A stretch of DNA of 64,000 nt from Pyrenula massariospora (lineage: Eukaryota; Ascomycota; Eurotiomycetes; Pyrenulales; Pyrenulaceae). Position numbers and translations under genes: made by a program. The notes beneath the pieces are model-generated. The model ran no database searches. It saw nothing but the letters and a program-made list of their open reading frames with translations, and was not told the origin of the DNA. Positions 10,719 to 21,143 of this stretch are shown here, piece after piece (the stretch's first letter is position 1; every line of letters begins with the position of its first letter). The stretch is from positions 806,001-870,000 of the forward strand of contig JAGFMI010000004.1 of assembly GCA_021030905.1 (NCBI GenBank), read 5' to 3'.

Positions 10719-11382
10719 CTAGAAGACAGCTAAAAGCGCGAATACAAGCCCTATCAAAGAATGCCGTTCAATGATTTCCACATCCCTCGGCGCCGCGTTG
10801 GACGTTACCTGCAGGGGGTTCGTCACGCTCGGCCTCGTCCAGTTGCCCCATCCTCCAGTTCCCGTTGGCGTGGTAGTATTCAGGCTTGTTGGATACGGAG
10901 GAGTCGGAAACGGGATGCTGCTCCAGGTTGTAGGTGAAATTGCCGTTCCTACTTGTGGCACGCAGATATCATTTAGGACCTTGTTGAGGGCGATAATGTC
11001 GGGTGGCGCACAGGATGACTGTACGCAGAGGCGGACTGCGGGCGTGAATGTCGGGGTGCGACAGATGCCTGACGTTGTGTAAGTACACTGCTGCGATAAG
11101 AAGGGATAAGAGACTTGCATTTCAAGTCCTCAAGCGCGCAGTTGTACATCGAAAATGTCTTTGTGAGGCAGGCTTGCTGTGGACAGGTGAGTGGATGAAC
11201 GTTTAATGCCGAGATGCTGGATTGTAGCACAGTTCCTGAAGTGCGTGAAGAGTAGGACCTACCGCGCAGAGGGGGAGTGTTCCAATCTCCGCAATGAGAA
11301 CATCGTCATTATCTTCTCCTCTCACTCTTGCGCAGGCCCACAGCAGGCTGATGATAATAATGAATCTGCTAATAAGGCGCAT
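10719..11382 (-). CDS. CFEM-domain protein, probably GPI-anchored
   Basis: Exons 11382-11263, 11176-11119 and 11068-10719 give 175 aa. It has a signal peptide (MRLISRFIIIISLLWACARVRG), then a CFEM domain at residues about 36-100 with the eight-cysteine spacing: LPLCAQAC, YNCALEDLKCICRT, RLCVQSSC and a last Cys in LNDICV. A Pro/Thr-rich linker follows. The tail has small residues and a hydrophobic end (LIGLVFALLAVF), as expected for GPI attachment. CFEM proteins sit at the fungal surface, and some bind haem or act in host interaction. Intron 2 (11118-11069, 50 nt) is GC-AG with the consensus donor GCAAGT; it creates the KCICR core of the domain. Confidence 0.88.
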
Positions 11383-12298
11383 TTATCCCGCTATTCTTGC
11401 AGGACATGTATGCAGCAGAGTGTGTCGAGCAAACGCCTATATCTGGAGACACAAAGTGCGTGAATTCAGGGAACGTCAACGAAGTATTCTCTTGCTGCGT
11501 ACAGGTTGAGGTTCTGCAAAACCCATCGCTTACCATAATAAGTCAGTATCCAGTGCAGTTCTTTTTCTAGCCAAGCTTTGTGGCCCTTCCACATCTTAGT
11601 CGAGAACCTCCAGCTAAGACTGGCTGAGTCCTGAGCTGGGACATCGCGTGCTAGCCGGGAGACCGAAAGGGCCTAGGCCTGTTTCCCAAAGAGGTAATGG
11701 CGATAGCCACCCCCGCAGCTGATCTGATTTGGGTCGAGGTGTCAGGATAATAGCTCTGGTTTGGGCGTTTTTAGCATCATCTGGCTATTCACTAGATCAA
11801 TCTGCGCGTGTCAATGATTGGAACGCTGCTTTCTATCGGGACAAATACCGCCATAGAGCCTTACACTTCCGCGCCATCTTGGACCCTTCAATGCTTTCTG
11901 AGACTTAACCAGGAGTGGCGGACTTAGCTGACCTGCACCATGCTTTTGGAGAGCAGTGAGGCATCCAAAGATAGTACAAGAGTGCAAGGGATCAAAAATC
12001 AATGGTGTCGAGCCAAGTAATTGGTCCGTTCTCGTTCTCAGCCTGGCTGATATGATGGCGGATTTATTGGCAGGGCTGGCTTTTTATCCCGCGAGAGTAT
12101 GTTCGGTCATGGGCGAAGTCGTAAAGAAGCGCTGAAATCCCCCCCCCAAGGAGCGGCATAAGGCGATAGTAGCATTGGCTGTTATAAATGTTAATGATCT
12201 CGCTTTGCGCAGCTCTGCACTACTTTGAAAGTCGGCGGATGCCCATTCTTCTAGCTCTTGTCTCACCTCGATCCTGTCGCAGCCGAAGGTAGGACGCT
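11383..12298. other. Divergent promoter region
   Basis: Shared upstream region of the CFEM gene (minus) and the multi-pass membrane protein gene (plus). Contains a run of nine C at 12139-12147. No gene seen. Confidence 0.5.
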
Positions 12299-14249
12299 AT
12301 GGGCGAGTTTCGGCCTTTTTCGCGATCTGGGACAATCCTGTTCCTGCTCTTCTTCGCTCAAATTTCATCAATTCGCGCAAGGCAACCTACTAATTGCGGC
12401 TCCCTCATCACTTACCGGCAGTACTCCACACTCCTTGAGACATCTCCAGCTTGTTTCCGTAACGGATGTGGTGGACCAAACAGCAACGTCACCTCAATAT
12501 CGTCATCTTGTCCCTCTCAGGCACCATGTTCGCAGCTCTTCAATCACTTCGCTTCTCACTTCAGTCTCGATTCGTACAACTCATGCCCCTCGGACATTGC
12601 TAGCAGGATTCCTGGATGGCCAGTCCTTAACGCGACGTCATTCTGCGAGATCGTTCCATACGAATGGCTCTTCAGGAACAAAGAAAGCCTCTGCTGTGGC
12701 TCAGCCCAGCAGCCGTTTAAGATGGCCGGGTGGTGTGGCGACCTCTGTAACGAGCAATGGCGTAGCGCGTTCACCTACTACGGTGGCATGGCAAAGCTTG
12801 ACTGGGAAGAATGGATAGCAGCATGGAACTGGACTGTTCGCGCTGAGAATACCACTACGCATCAACCGATCATTCCTCAACCTTCATGCTCGCATCCAGG
12901 TAAGGACTTGGCCATCTTCGCAGTTGAAGAAGCTTCAGGTGTCACGTGGACACTCATCCAAATGATTGCGATATATTTTCTCATGCAGCGCCGGCGATGG
13001 GAGGATGCGTCTCACATTCAGAAGGCAATCGCTATGTGGCTTGCAGACAGCATGAAGCCATCCACATTCGAAGTCAAGGTTGCTCGCTGGCTCACAAAGC
13101 TTGCAAATCGCAATCGAGCCGCGCATGAGCGAATTGAGTTCCACGCAGAACAATTTCGGCAGATTCGACCGATTTGGACCGGTCTCATACATGCAATTTC
13201 GCGTATTGCGTCTAACTATGCAACGGCATACCTGATCAAGAATACGCCAGGATATGGCCATGTACCTTATGATCAGCTAGCGCTGCTCTTCGGTACTCGA
13301 CCGCGCTTCGAGTGGATTATCTGTCTAGTTGGTTTGTTCGACTCTAAGGGGCTGTATGGCATCTCATTATGGTCGTGTGCGAACCAACTCGTCTCCTTTG
13401 CCGTGAGTGAGGTAGTACTCTTGCTTTTCTCGAGCGTATACCTTGGCAAAGCGGTCAACGTGGGAAGACAAAGGAGATTTTACTATGCCCATCATCTTGC
13501 ACCGTATTGGCGGGGAACCGAAGCGTTGACCATGTACGCTGGAGCATTGTTATTGGTAATATCGGTGGCTTTCATTATCGTCATTTGGATTTTGTCGTCT
13601 ATTACATACATCAAGCTCATAGGGTGGGTGTTAAATCTGGAGGCAGTTAGAACAGCGCAGCAGACGCTAGAAAGGCTGAACGCTCAACTCACAACCGTTC
13701 TATATACATTAGTAGAACCAGAAGACGAGCGGGAGGGTGAAGAAGGGCACACAAGTGAAAAGAAGAAGAGAGACCTGTTTTGGCCTCAAAGCCGGTGGCC
13801 CAGACGAAGAAATCAGACAGAGAGTGAGGCTAAAGGATTAATAAGAAGGGATGCAAGAGACGATGATGAGGATGAAGAAGAGGATCCAGAAGTGTATGAG
13901 TGGCGCTGGCTGGTGACACTTGTAGCCGTAATTACCGGCGGGATTTCGTTCCTTTCTCAATGGCTGTTCTGGGGTGGCTTCGTAACAAGTGCTCGTGAAA
14001 GGTAAGTGTGACTTTATACCTCGCCTTGCAAACTAGGTACGATCTTTGCTGTGCAAGTCTGCACACTAGGCTCCGTTGTCCTCAGGATACCTTTCAGCCG
14101 AACGTTTCCACAATGCTAACTTCTAGAATCTTTTCGACAGGTACTGCCCACCAAAGCTAGCCTCCATCACAACTATATGGATAATTTTTGCAATCATCGG
14201 TCAGTTTTTTCATCTCTTGCGTCTCTTTACGGTCGTGAGACTGATTTGA
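12299..14249 (+). CDS. Multi-pass membrane protein with a cysteine-rich luminal or extracellular N-terminal domain, function unknown
   Basis: Exons 12299-14001 and 14141-14249 give 603 aa; the intron has a GTAAGT donor and a CTAAC branch site. A signal peptide (about residues 12-28) precedes a region of about 190 residues rich in Cys and N-glycosylation sequons. About six hydrophobic segments follow, among them TLIQMIAIYFLM, VSFAVSEVVLLLFSSVYLG, a long LLLVISVAFIIVIWILSS stretch, and VTLVAVITGGISFLSQWLF near residue 550. A very acidic loop (DDDEDEEEDPE) lies between the last ones. The final exon adds one more membrane span (IWIIFAIIGQFF), which supports the splice. I do not recognise a named family; it looks like a filamentous-ascomycete membrane protein. 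Confidence 0.8.
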
Positions 14250-15961
14250 ACGGCAAGGAACATCATTTAGTACTTGGTTCAACGCTTTGCAATGAAGATT
14301 GTAATTATTACTCCGATATCTCGGATTGGCGTCGAGCTTGCTCAAATACGGAGATTCAGAGACATAGATCGGTGCTAAGACCTATTGCGGAGGTCGCCAT
14401 GGTAAATTTGCAACAACTTCTGTCACAGAGTCTCGCTCCTACATTGCAGTAATCTGTCAAGTTCGTATCTTACCTGCCCGCATAGGCATTTCATACATTC
14501 GATCCATTTGTCAGAATCGTGTTGCCTGTGTTGCAGCTTGCCATGAATGGGTGCAAATTTCATGTAAAAACCGTCTGGGGAGGATTGCGTCAACAGCAAC
14601 GACAGCAATGATCGAACACGCAATGTAGCTTCGTCAGAGGTGGTTCGGCTTGGCCGTGATAAGTTGGGATAATAACTCAACTGATCAAATGCCGTACCTA
14701 CCGGCGTGTATTCTAGTGAACAGCTCGAGACCAGTGAAATAAGTCGAAGTCGAAGTCTAGAGTAGATGGACCACCAGTACGTCAAGTGATGGCGACGGAG
14801 CGCCGAATGTGGACGTTGCGACGTTTTTATCATATTGCTAGATCGGGTAGAACAGCAGGGTTCAAACATGCCGTGCATGCAAGCTTACCGGGACTCATTG
14901 GGGGGCCTCAGGCCGTGACTCACAATCATATTTCGGAGTTGGACGCGATGCCTTTGCCGCAGGACACCAGCGCTGATTTACGTTGGACGACTGGAAAAAG
15001 ATCTTCGACCATTTACGGGCAAAATTGTCTGGTCAATTGGCATCACTGCCATGGCTGCGCCTTTTTGTGATCTGATCGGAACATCTCAATTGAAATTCGT
15101 CGGGATGCCAAAAGGCGTGCTGACAGCTGAAAGTCGGAGAACAGCGGCAGTGCAAGCATGCTAACGCTTTCCATGCAGCACGGGCTCCACGTGAACGGTT
15201 CATGGTTGCCTGCTAAAAATTAGAGGGTCTCTGGCGGGAACAAGCGGTGAAAAGAAAATATTCGAGCATTGGGGTTAACGGAATTTGTGGGAGGGGGGAA
15301 TGGGAGATGCCTTCGGGGTTCCTTATTTGTGCGCTTGGCCTCGGACTTAGATATTTGCCAAGGGTTCGGTCTTAGTGAATTGGAGCGGCAAACAGGCACG
15401 ACAGGGTTGGTGGTAACTTAGGGGCGATTCTCAAATCGAGCAGTGTCGGTCTTGAGCGTTATTGTGTCAATCGTGGGCTTTCCCTTGGTTCCTCACGAGA
15501 ATGTTCTCTCGCCATTGAAGATATCTTTTTTATCAAGATCTCTGAACGTAGTGGATGCATTGAGGGCCATCAGGGGTCCGTCTGCGATGAAACCCTGACC
15601 GTGTGTGGGGTGCCCGTACGTTCGCCCTCCGCTCGTGAGTGGCGTGGGCGCAGTGTGTTTTGATTGGGCTTGTAGGGAACAGGCCAGCTAGACCGTAACA
15701 AGGCGCCGGCTTGGGTCTTGAGTGGGTGCAAGCGGTCGCGTCGTATCGGCGCATCGCACACAGCTGACGACGGGGTACTCAAGTCGAATTGGGTGTAGGG
15801 AAGGAATCTGCCTCGTCTCTGTCGAGGCCATCTTTCGTAAGCAGACCTCCACACCAAGACCGCGGTGCACGAATCACACGCGACGGCGGCGCGACGGTCG
15901 CTTTTCGTGCAGGAGCGCGGGTCGCTGATTGCTCGCTGGGAAGGCACGATCAAACACTCTC
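14250..15961. other. Long intergenic region upstream of the bZIP gene
   Basis: No convincing gene on either strand; the longest frame (14423-14878, minus) has no recognisable pattern. One TGACTCA box, the binding site of Gcn4/CPC1-type factors, lies at 14916-14922, about 1.3 kb before the bZIP frame. Confidence 0.45.
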
Positions 15962-16315
15962 ATGCAGGAGCGCACCACTCGCGCCTTCCTCGAGTGACTC
16001 ATAATGCAGAGGTGCAAAATTGGGGGTCGCGGCAGCCCAGCGCTCGAAGCAGCCTAGCGTCGCTCGTCCTCGACGCACGATTAATACTGCCTGATTTCCC
16101 ACGACGTCTGCCTGGCTCTCTTCCTCTTCTCTTTCACCCCCACATTATCACCTACACACGCAACCAGAAGTCATCAACAATGGATGCCTTCTGATTGTCT
16201 TCAACTCACCCTTCCACTCTTGTCCATTCCACCGGCAAGATATTACTCTTACTCAAACAAGCCCAACAACTCAACTCCTCCACCACTTCACAGTCTCCTT
16301 CCCAAGGACCTGTGA
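15962..16315 (+). promoter_or_regulatory. Upstream ORFs in the leader of the bZIP gene
   Basis: Four short ATG frames precede the bZIP frame: 15962-15997 (12 codons), 16004-16057 (18 codons), 16180-16194 (Met-Asp-Ala-Phe-stop) and 16184-16315 (44 codons, another frame). Fungal GCN4/cpc-1/cpcA mRNAs are translationally controlled by such upstream ORFs during amino-acid starvation. Whether all four lie in the mRNA depends on the transcription start, which I cannot see. The four-codon one is in frame with, and directly abuts, the main open frame. Confidence 0.5.
15995..16001. promoter_or_regulatory. TGACTCA box (Gcn4/CPC1 response element)
   Basis: An exact TGACTCA match lies about 190 bp before the bZIP open frame. 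The box is the known target of Gcn4/CPC1 factors, and cpc genes are known to be autoregulated, so feedback control of the neighbouring bZIP gene is a reasonable inference. It overlaps the end of one upstream ORF, so it may sit in or just before the transcribed leader. Confidence 0.5.
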
Positions 16316-17658
16316 ACTCCGGCCCCGCCTCCCAGCGTCGCCCGAGTATTTGCTGCTTTCCAGCAACCATTCCCACGTTCGACTTTTCGTCGTTCATCAC
16401 GGATACTCAGCAGACATGGCTTTCCCAACTCCCGCCATCGTCAGCTTCGGCTACCCCTCTGCAGAACAACTTCGGCCAGGACTTTACTCTCTTCGATTCC
16501 CGTCAGGAGATCCGCCCGCGATCCCGTCAGATCTCGCGTGCGCAGGGGACGTCTGGTACTCTCCTTAACCACCAACTGCCTTTTGCCCAACAAATTCCTC
16601 GATTGTCAACCAACAGTTTACCGGCAAATACCAGACTGTCCACACAGCAGTCTCAGTTTCTAGGAAATACCGCACCCCAACCTCATAGTCAACAAGTCAC
16701 CTCAAATCCCTCCACCCAATTCCAGAACCCCGTTCACCGAGCTCGTCCTCCCGTACCACCATTCCATAGCAATTCCACTGGGAGCATTCACCAGCCAAGC
16801 GCACAGTCAAACCGCAGGATAATGTCCACCCCCAACATGTCTCAAGGTGAATTGATCCGCTTTGACTCTCAGTCTTCTTCGTCATCTAATCAGAGTGACT
16901 CAACAGACCTTGAACTCTTCGAAAACGTCTCGTTGCCAGCAGAGGAGGATCCCCTCTTCTCTGCAACTGATGACAATATGGTTTTTGTAGACGACAACTA
17001 TCCAGCATCCTCCTGGACAACAATTAACCCCGCTCCGGTGCAGCATGATTCCAGCAGTGATACTGTTTCTCCTTCCGAGCTTTTCAAAGACTTTGCACCG
17101 TCTGCACCTTCTTCCACTGCCTTTCCCAATCTCAGCACTCCTGGGTCGATATACGAGTCTCCTTTCTATCAATCTAGTGGTCTCAATACCTCTCCACTTG
17201 AGGAAGGTGCCCTAGATGGGGATCTCAGCACTGCAGATTGGTCCTCGGCACCTCTCTTCCCGGATGCTGGCATGGAATCATTCGCCTCGACGAACGTCCC
17301 TGAGCCTGCTTCTGCGGACACTTCCTTCGCGTCGTCCTCAGCCTCCCCGATGGTACGACAAAAGTCTTCGCCTGGCCGTCCTGTTACCTACAATTCTACG
17401 CCAGGACGCAAACCTTCTAACGTCGCTGGTATCAAGCCAAACAAGTCTCGAAGCAAGCCTTTGCCCGATATCATCATCGACAACCACGATGACAAGGAGA
17501 CAGCGAAGAGGAAGAAGAACACTGCTGCAGCAAGGAAGTCTCGTGAGAGGAAACTGAATCATACACAAGCATTGGAAGCAAGGATTGCGGAGCTGGAAAA
17601 CGACAAAACCCGCTTGGAAGCTAGAATTCTGGACGCTGGTCTCAGCTTGGATGATTAA
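16195..17658 (+). CDS. cpc1: bZIP transcription factor of the Gcn4/CPC1 type
   Basis: The frame is open from 16195 to the TAA at 17656-17658. The last 55 residues form a bZIP: basic region KRKKNTAAARKSRERK followed by a short zipper (ALEARIAELENDKTRLEARI), the layout of CPC1/Gcn4. The middle is Ser/Pro/Asp-rich with acidic patches (ELFENVSLPAEEDPLF), as expected of activation domains. The start is unsettled: the frame begins just after a TGA and the first in-frame ATG is at 16822, giving 278 aa, close to Neurospora CPC1. The 630 nt before it also read like protein (SSFITDTQQTWLSQLPPSS). A missed 5' exon or non-AUG start is possible, for example a splice into the CTTTCCAG acceptor at about 16363. 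The role is general amino-acid control in the nucleus. Confidence 0.75.
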   Translation: MSSTHPSTLVHSTGKILLLLKQAQQLNSSTTSQSPSQGPVNSGPASQRRPSICCFPATIPTFDFSSFITDTQQTWLSQLPPSSASATPLQNNFGQDFTLFDSRQEIRPRSRQISRAQGTSGTLLNHQLPFAQQIPRLSTNSLPANTRLSTQQSQFLGNTAPQPHSQQVTSNPSTQFQNPVHRARPPVPPFHSNSTGSIHQPSAQSNRRIMSTPNMSQGELIRFDSQSSSSSNQSDSTDLELFENVSLPAEEDPLFSATDDNMVFVDDNYPASSWTTINPAPVQHDSSSDTVSPSELFKDFAPSAPSSTAFPNLSTPGSIYESPFYQSSGLNTSPLEEGALDGDLSTADWSSAPLFPDAGMESFASTNVPEPASADTSFASSSASPMVRQKSSPGRPVTYNSTPGRKPSNVAGIKPNKSRSKPLPDIIIDNHDDKETAKRKKNTAAARKSRERKLNHTQALEARIAELENDKTRLEARILDAGLSLDD

Positions 17659-19402
17659 ACGGAAGTGGTTCCGTGACAAATGACTATGAACATTGACGAA
17701 GAATAAGATGGAGAAGATCGCGACGGCCTTCTGCAGAAGGTTTAGTTGATGATGCTGTCGATGACGGGAGTTGGGTGTAACCCAATCTCCTATTTTCCCG
17801 CGTTGATTTTTTTTGATATTGAATTTTTGAACGGAGATGAGCAATTTTGTGGCAGACGACATGGTCTAAGACTATCGCGTATGGGCTGCGTTGAAGGTAG
17901 TTGAGTGCCCTGACGGCGCTCCTGCCTGTGGAGGAGCAAAAGTAGTGGTCTTTTCGTCTTCTGGCTTCGTTAGTGCTGCTAGAGTTCACCACTTCAGCAG
18001 TCTGTCTCCTTGCCTCGCCTGGCGAGTGTGGGATTGACTTGGTTTTTTTTTCCTTTATTTTTTTAACCTTTCATTGTCGTTTATTGCTATTGAGCCTAGC
18101 TAGTCTGACACCAAAATCCAACTTCAGTCACTCACTAATTATATGATTTCTCGAGGCGTATAAACACCAAATCCTGTAAGCACGTTACGTCGTTGCGACT
18201 TTGTACATTGCTACATAGATTCCTTGCAACCCTGCTGCTTAGTAGTCCATTTGCCATGAAAATCGGCAAGCTTTGATCTACTTGAGGGGCAGAGCCTTCA
18301 TGCAATGAGGCTGCTGATGCAGCAACGTTGTAGATCTTTAACACCCATTTGAAAAATATCATTGGGTACTGAAGATGGGTGATGAACCTGTCTGTCACTG
18401 CCAGCCACTTGAAAGGGTGAGCCGCGTTTCCCAGCCACGGCACCCCTGTAAGCCCCACTTAAACACCACAAGCCTCAAGTCCACGATGCCAATTAACGCT
18501 GTAGAATCACAACGCTTTGAATCCGCTATGCATGGTGGCATCTTTAGAATTGATCTTACCAGAAATAATTGGATCTATGAACGCACATTCTAACTTCGAA
18601 GTCACCGATGGCTGAGACAAAGGCCTGCGGGAAACCATCACGCGCCTATTGCGAGGGCCATGAAGCTGCCATGCCACTAACATTGTGCGTCGACAAGATG
18701 AGAACGTGCTCTAAAAAGCACGTTCCAACCTTCATCGGCTTACCCATGGAGCAAGCGATTATTGTGCGTGATAATCGCCGCCGGCCAACGTGTCACAAGG
18801 ATGGTCTTGCTGCGTGTTACCATCCCTGCCGTGTCCCGGTTTCCCAGCCTCTTCGGTCAGGTAAACAGACCATGCCAAAGACCATGCAAAAATCAAGGAA
18901 ACTCGAAATCGACGCCATTTTAGTGCGAGATCTGGATGTAAACATGAACTAAATCTTTGAGATACCTGGATTTCCTCCACTAAGGGCTACGGCGCAGAAA
19001 CATGGATTCCCCAGCCTTCGAGATGTCGTATGTGATGGAGTCGTATAGAAGGTGGGAGACCGCCTACATCGGGTATTGCCTTGTCTTTCTTTGTTACTGT
19101 TCGACGCAAGCTTGGTGCGTGTACCATAATATCCAATTCTCACCTGCCTTACGTTTCGTTATCCCCGTGCTTTCAGTTTGATTTGAAGCTCCTTCGTCTA
19201 TACGGTCGCTCTCAAATGTTCTAAATAGCAGCTCTTTACTGAAGAACTCTGCGTACTATTCTTGACTCTCACTGGCAAAAGACAATTACACCGATCCGAT
19301 TGTCTGAACCCCACTACTGCGACGACATCAACCTGACTAGCCTGCGCCGTCGGTCTTTACTCTTACCGGACGCTCATAAACCTACATTAATCCCCACAAG
19401 CA
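17659..19402. other. Long intergenic region
   Basis: 3' flank of the bZIP gene and upstream region of the wall-protein gene. A T-rich tract lies at 18040-18070. A 114-codon frame at 18608-18952 shows no family pattern and is probably chance. Confidence 0.45.
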
Positions 19403-20575
19403 ATGAGGCACCTTACCGAACCCAAACTTCTCCTTTTCTCCCTCCTTTCATCCGTTTCCGCCCAGCTCCAGTCTTCCAACGGCAGTTTCGTTTGCCCCCT
19501 CGGCGCGACGGCCTTCTGTGCCGGTTCCTCACTCTCAACAAACATCATCATTCGCTGCATCGGCACTGCCGGCATAGCAGGAAATTGCAACGACAACCTT
19601 GCGGGTGTCCCTCCAGTTGGCGTCAAGACATTTGCACCGTGCTACCAGAGCAGCGACATAACGGGGGATGCGGCGTGCAGTTTCAACGGTGTTGTGTATC
19701 GGGATGACGGCAGTACATTCCCTGTCCCAAATATTCCAGGGATTCTGAGCAGCGGGCTGGGAGGGGCGAGTACAACGGCAAATGGAACGGGCAGCCCATC
19801 GATGACGGGAGGAGCTGGTGCGAGCGGAACAGTCTCTCAAATAACAACGAGCACAACCGTCGTTGTACCAACCGTGCCTGCCATCCTCTCATCTGGACTT
19901 GGCAGCAGCAGCAGCCCATCATCCTCGACAGCCCCCTCATCCACGCTCACATACACCGTCCCTATCATCCTCTCGTCCGGCCTTGGCAGCAGCAGCAGCT
20001 CCGCTCCACCTCCCTCCTCCTCCTCACCACCATCATCCTCCCCAACCGTCCCCGCAATCCTCTCCACCGGCCTCCAACCCACAACAACCACAACAACCAC
20101 CCCCCTCTCAACCCTCACCTCCACATCCCTCACCCTCACAACCGCCACCCTCTCCCCCACCCCGACAACCCTCACAATCGCCCCCTTCCCCTTCCCCTCC
20201 ACAAACTCCGCCCCCTACCCCTACCCGTCCACAAACACCACCCTTATACCAACCCCCTCCCCACCAATCGCGTCCGGCTCCACACTCCCATATTCTAATA
20301 TATCGACAACTACGGCGACGCTGAGCAGCATATCGACCTCGATATCGATATCGACGTCCTCGTTTGATGTGACGAGCAGCGTGAGCGTGGCGACGTCGCT
20401 GCTGACCGCGCCGACGGGGCCGAGTGGTACCACGACGACGGCGGGGAGTGCGACGGGGAGTGCGAGTCCGAGTGCGAGTCCGAGTGGGAATGGGGGGGTG
20501 GGGTTGCGGTGTGGTGGCGGGGTGGGAGTTTGGGTGGTGGCGATAGTTGGGGGGTGGGTGCTGGGGTTGTTGTGA
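19403..20575 (+). CDS. GPI-anchored Ser/Thr/Pro-rich cell-wall protein
   Basis: A single exon gives 390 aa. It has a signal peptide (MRHLTEPKLLLFSLLSSVSA) and a compact N-terminal Cys-containing domain of about 90 residues (CPLGATAFC, IIIRCIGTAGIAGNCNDNL, FAPCYQSS, DAACSFNG). A long low-complexity Ser/Thr/Pro stalk follows, carrying three to four copies of a P-x-I-L-S-(S/T)-G-L motif. The C-terminus has small residues (SGNGG) before a hydrophobic tail (VWVVAIVGGWVLGLL), typical of GPI-signal cleavage. The stalk would be heavily O-glycosylated. The N-terminal domain is common in fungal surface proteins, but I cannot give it a specific function. Confidence 0.85.
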   Translation: MRHLTEPKLLLFSLLSSVSAQLQSSNGSFVCPLGATAFCAGSSLSTNIIIRCIGTAGIAGNCNDNLAGVPPVGVKTFAPCYQSSDITGDAACSFNGVVYRDDGSTFPVPNIPGILSSGLGGASTTANGTGSPSMTGGAGASGTVSQITTSTTVVVPTVPAILSSGLGSSSSPSSSTAPSSTLTYTVPIILSSGLGSSSSSAPPPSSSSPPSSSPTVPAILSTGLQPTTTTTTTPLSTLTSTSLTLTTATLSPTPTTLTIAPFPFPSTNSAPYPYPSTNTTLIPTPSPPIASGSTLPYSNISTTTATLSSISTSISISTSSFDVTSSVSVATSLLTAPTGPSGTTTTAGSATGSASPSASPSGNGGVGLRCGGGVGVWVVAIVGGWVLGLL

Positions 20576-21143
20576 GGATTGTGAGAGCGGGGTCAAGGGG
20601 GATGGCGTTTCTTTTGGGATTTGGGCATTTACTGCATGCACGGGATGGGATGTGGAAAAGATTTTTGTTATATGGTGTGATGGCTGGCAGGCTTTGGGGG
20701 GATTTATAATATTTTATTTAATACCTTGGTGGTTTTCTCTTCTGTGGATGGGAGGGCGATGAGACGAGACGAGACGAGATGAGACGGGAGGGATGATGGA
20801 CGAGGGTACGAGTATAGACGGTAACGCTTAGAGTATTTACTATTTATTTAATATTGTGTATAGTTGAAAGACTTCACCCTCGCGTAAACCAATGGTCAGT
20901 TCGCTATTCTAAAGTGCTCTTTCCTCGCTAAAGCAAAGGATCAGAAGAGCGTCCTCTCAAGACATCCAAACAGGATGCCCATGCGCGGACCGCTGTCGTA
21001 GAGATGATTAAATCTATTCGTGGTATCTGGTATCTAATATATAATATCTCAAACCAACCGCTTTGGAGGCTCACGGCCTGTTGGTGTGCCATTCTGCCGG
21101 CCAACTGCACACAAAATTATATGTGAGTATATCATGCAGCCAC
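20576..21143. other. Intergenic region between converging genes, with a GAGAC run
   Basis: This is the shared 3' region of the wall-protein gene (plus) and the C2H2 gene (minus). About six GAGAC-like pentanucleotides run from 20758 to 20788. No gene seen. Confidence 0.6.

Noticed and set aside
14423-14878. 151-codon minus-strand frame
   Set aside because: No domain pattern and no flanking exons; kept as non-coding.
18608-18952. 114-codon + strand frame
   Set aside because: No recognisable motif, no suitable context and ordinary chance length for the region.
19837-20641. Antisense and alternate frames in the wall-protein gene
   Set aside because: The Ser/Thr/Pro repeat coding keeps other frames open; no independent protein signature.
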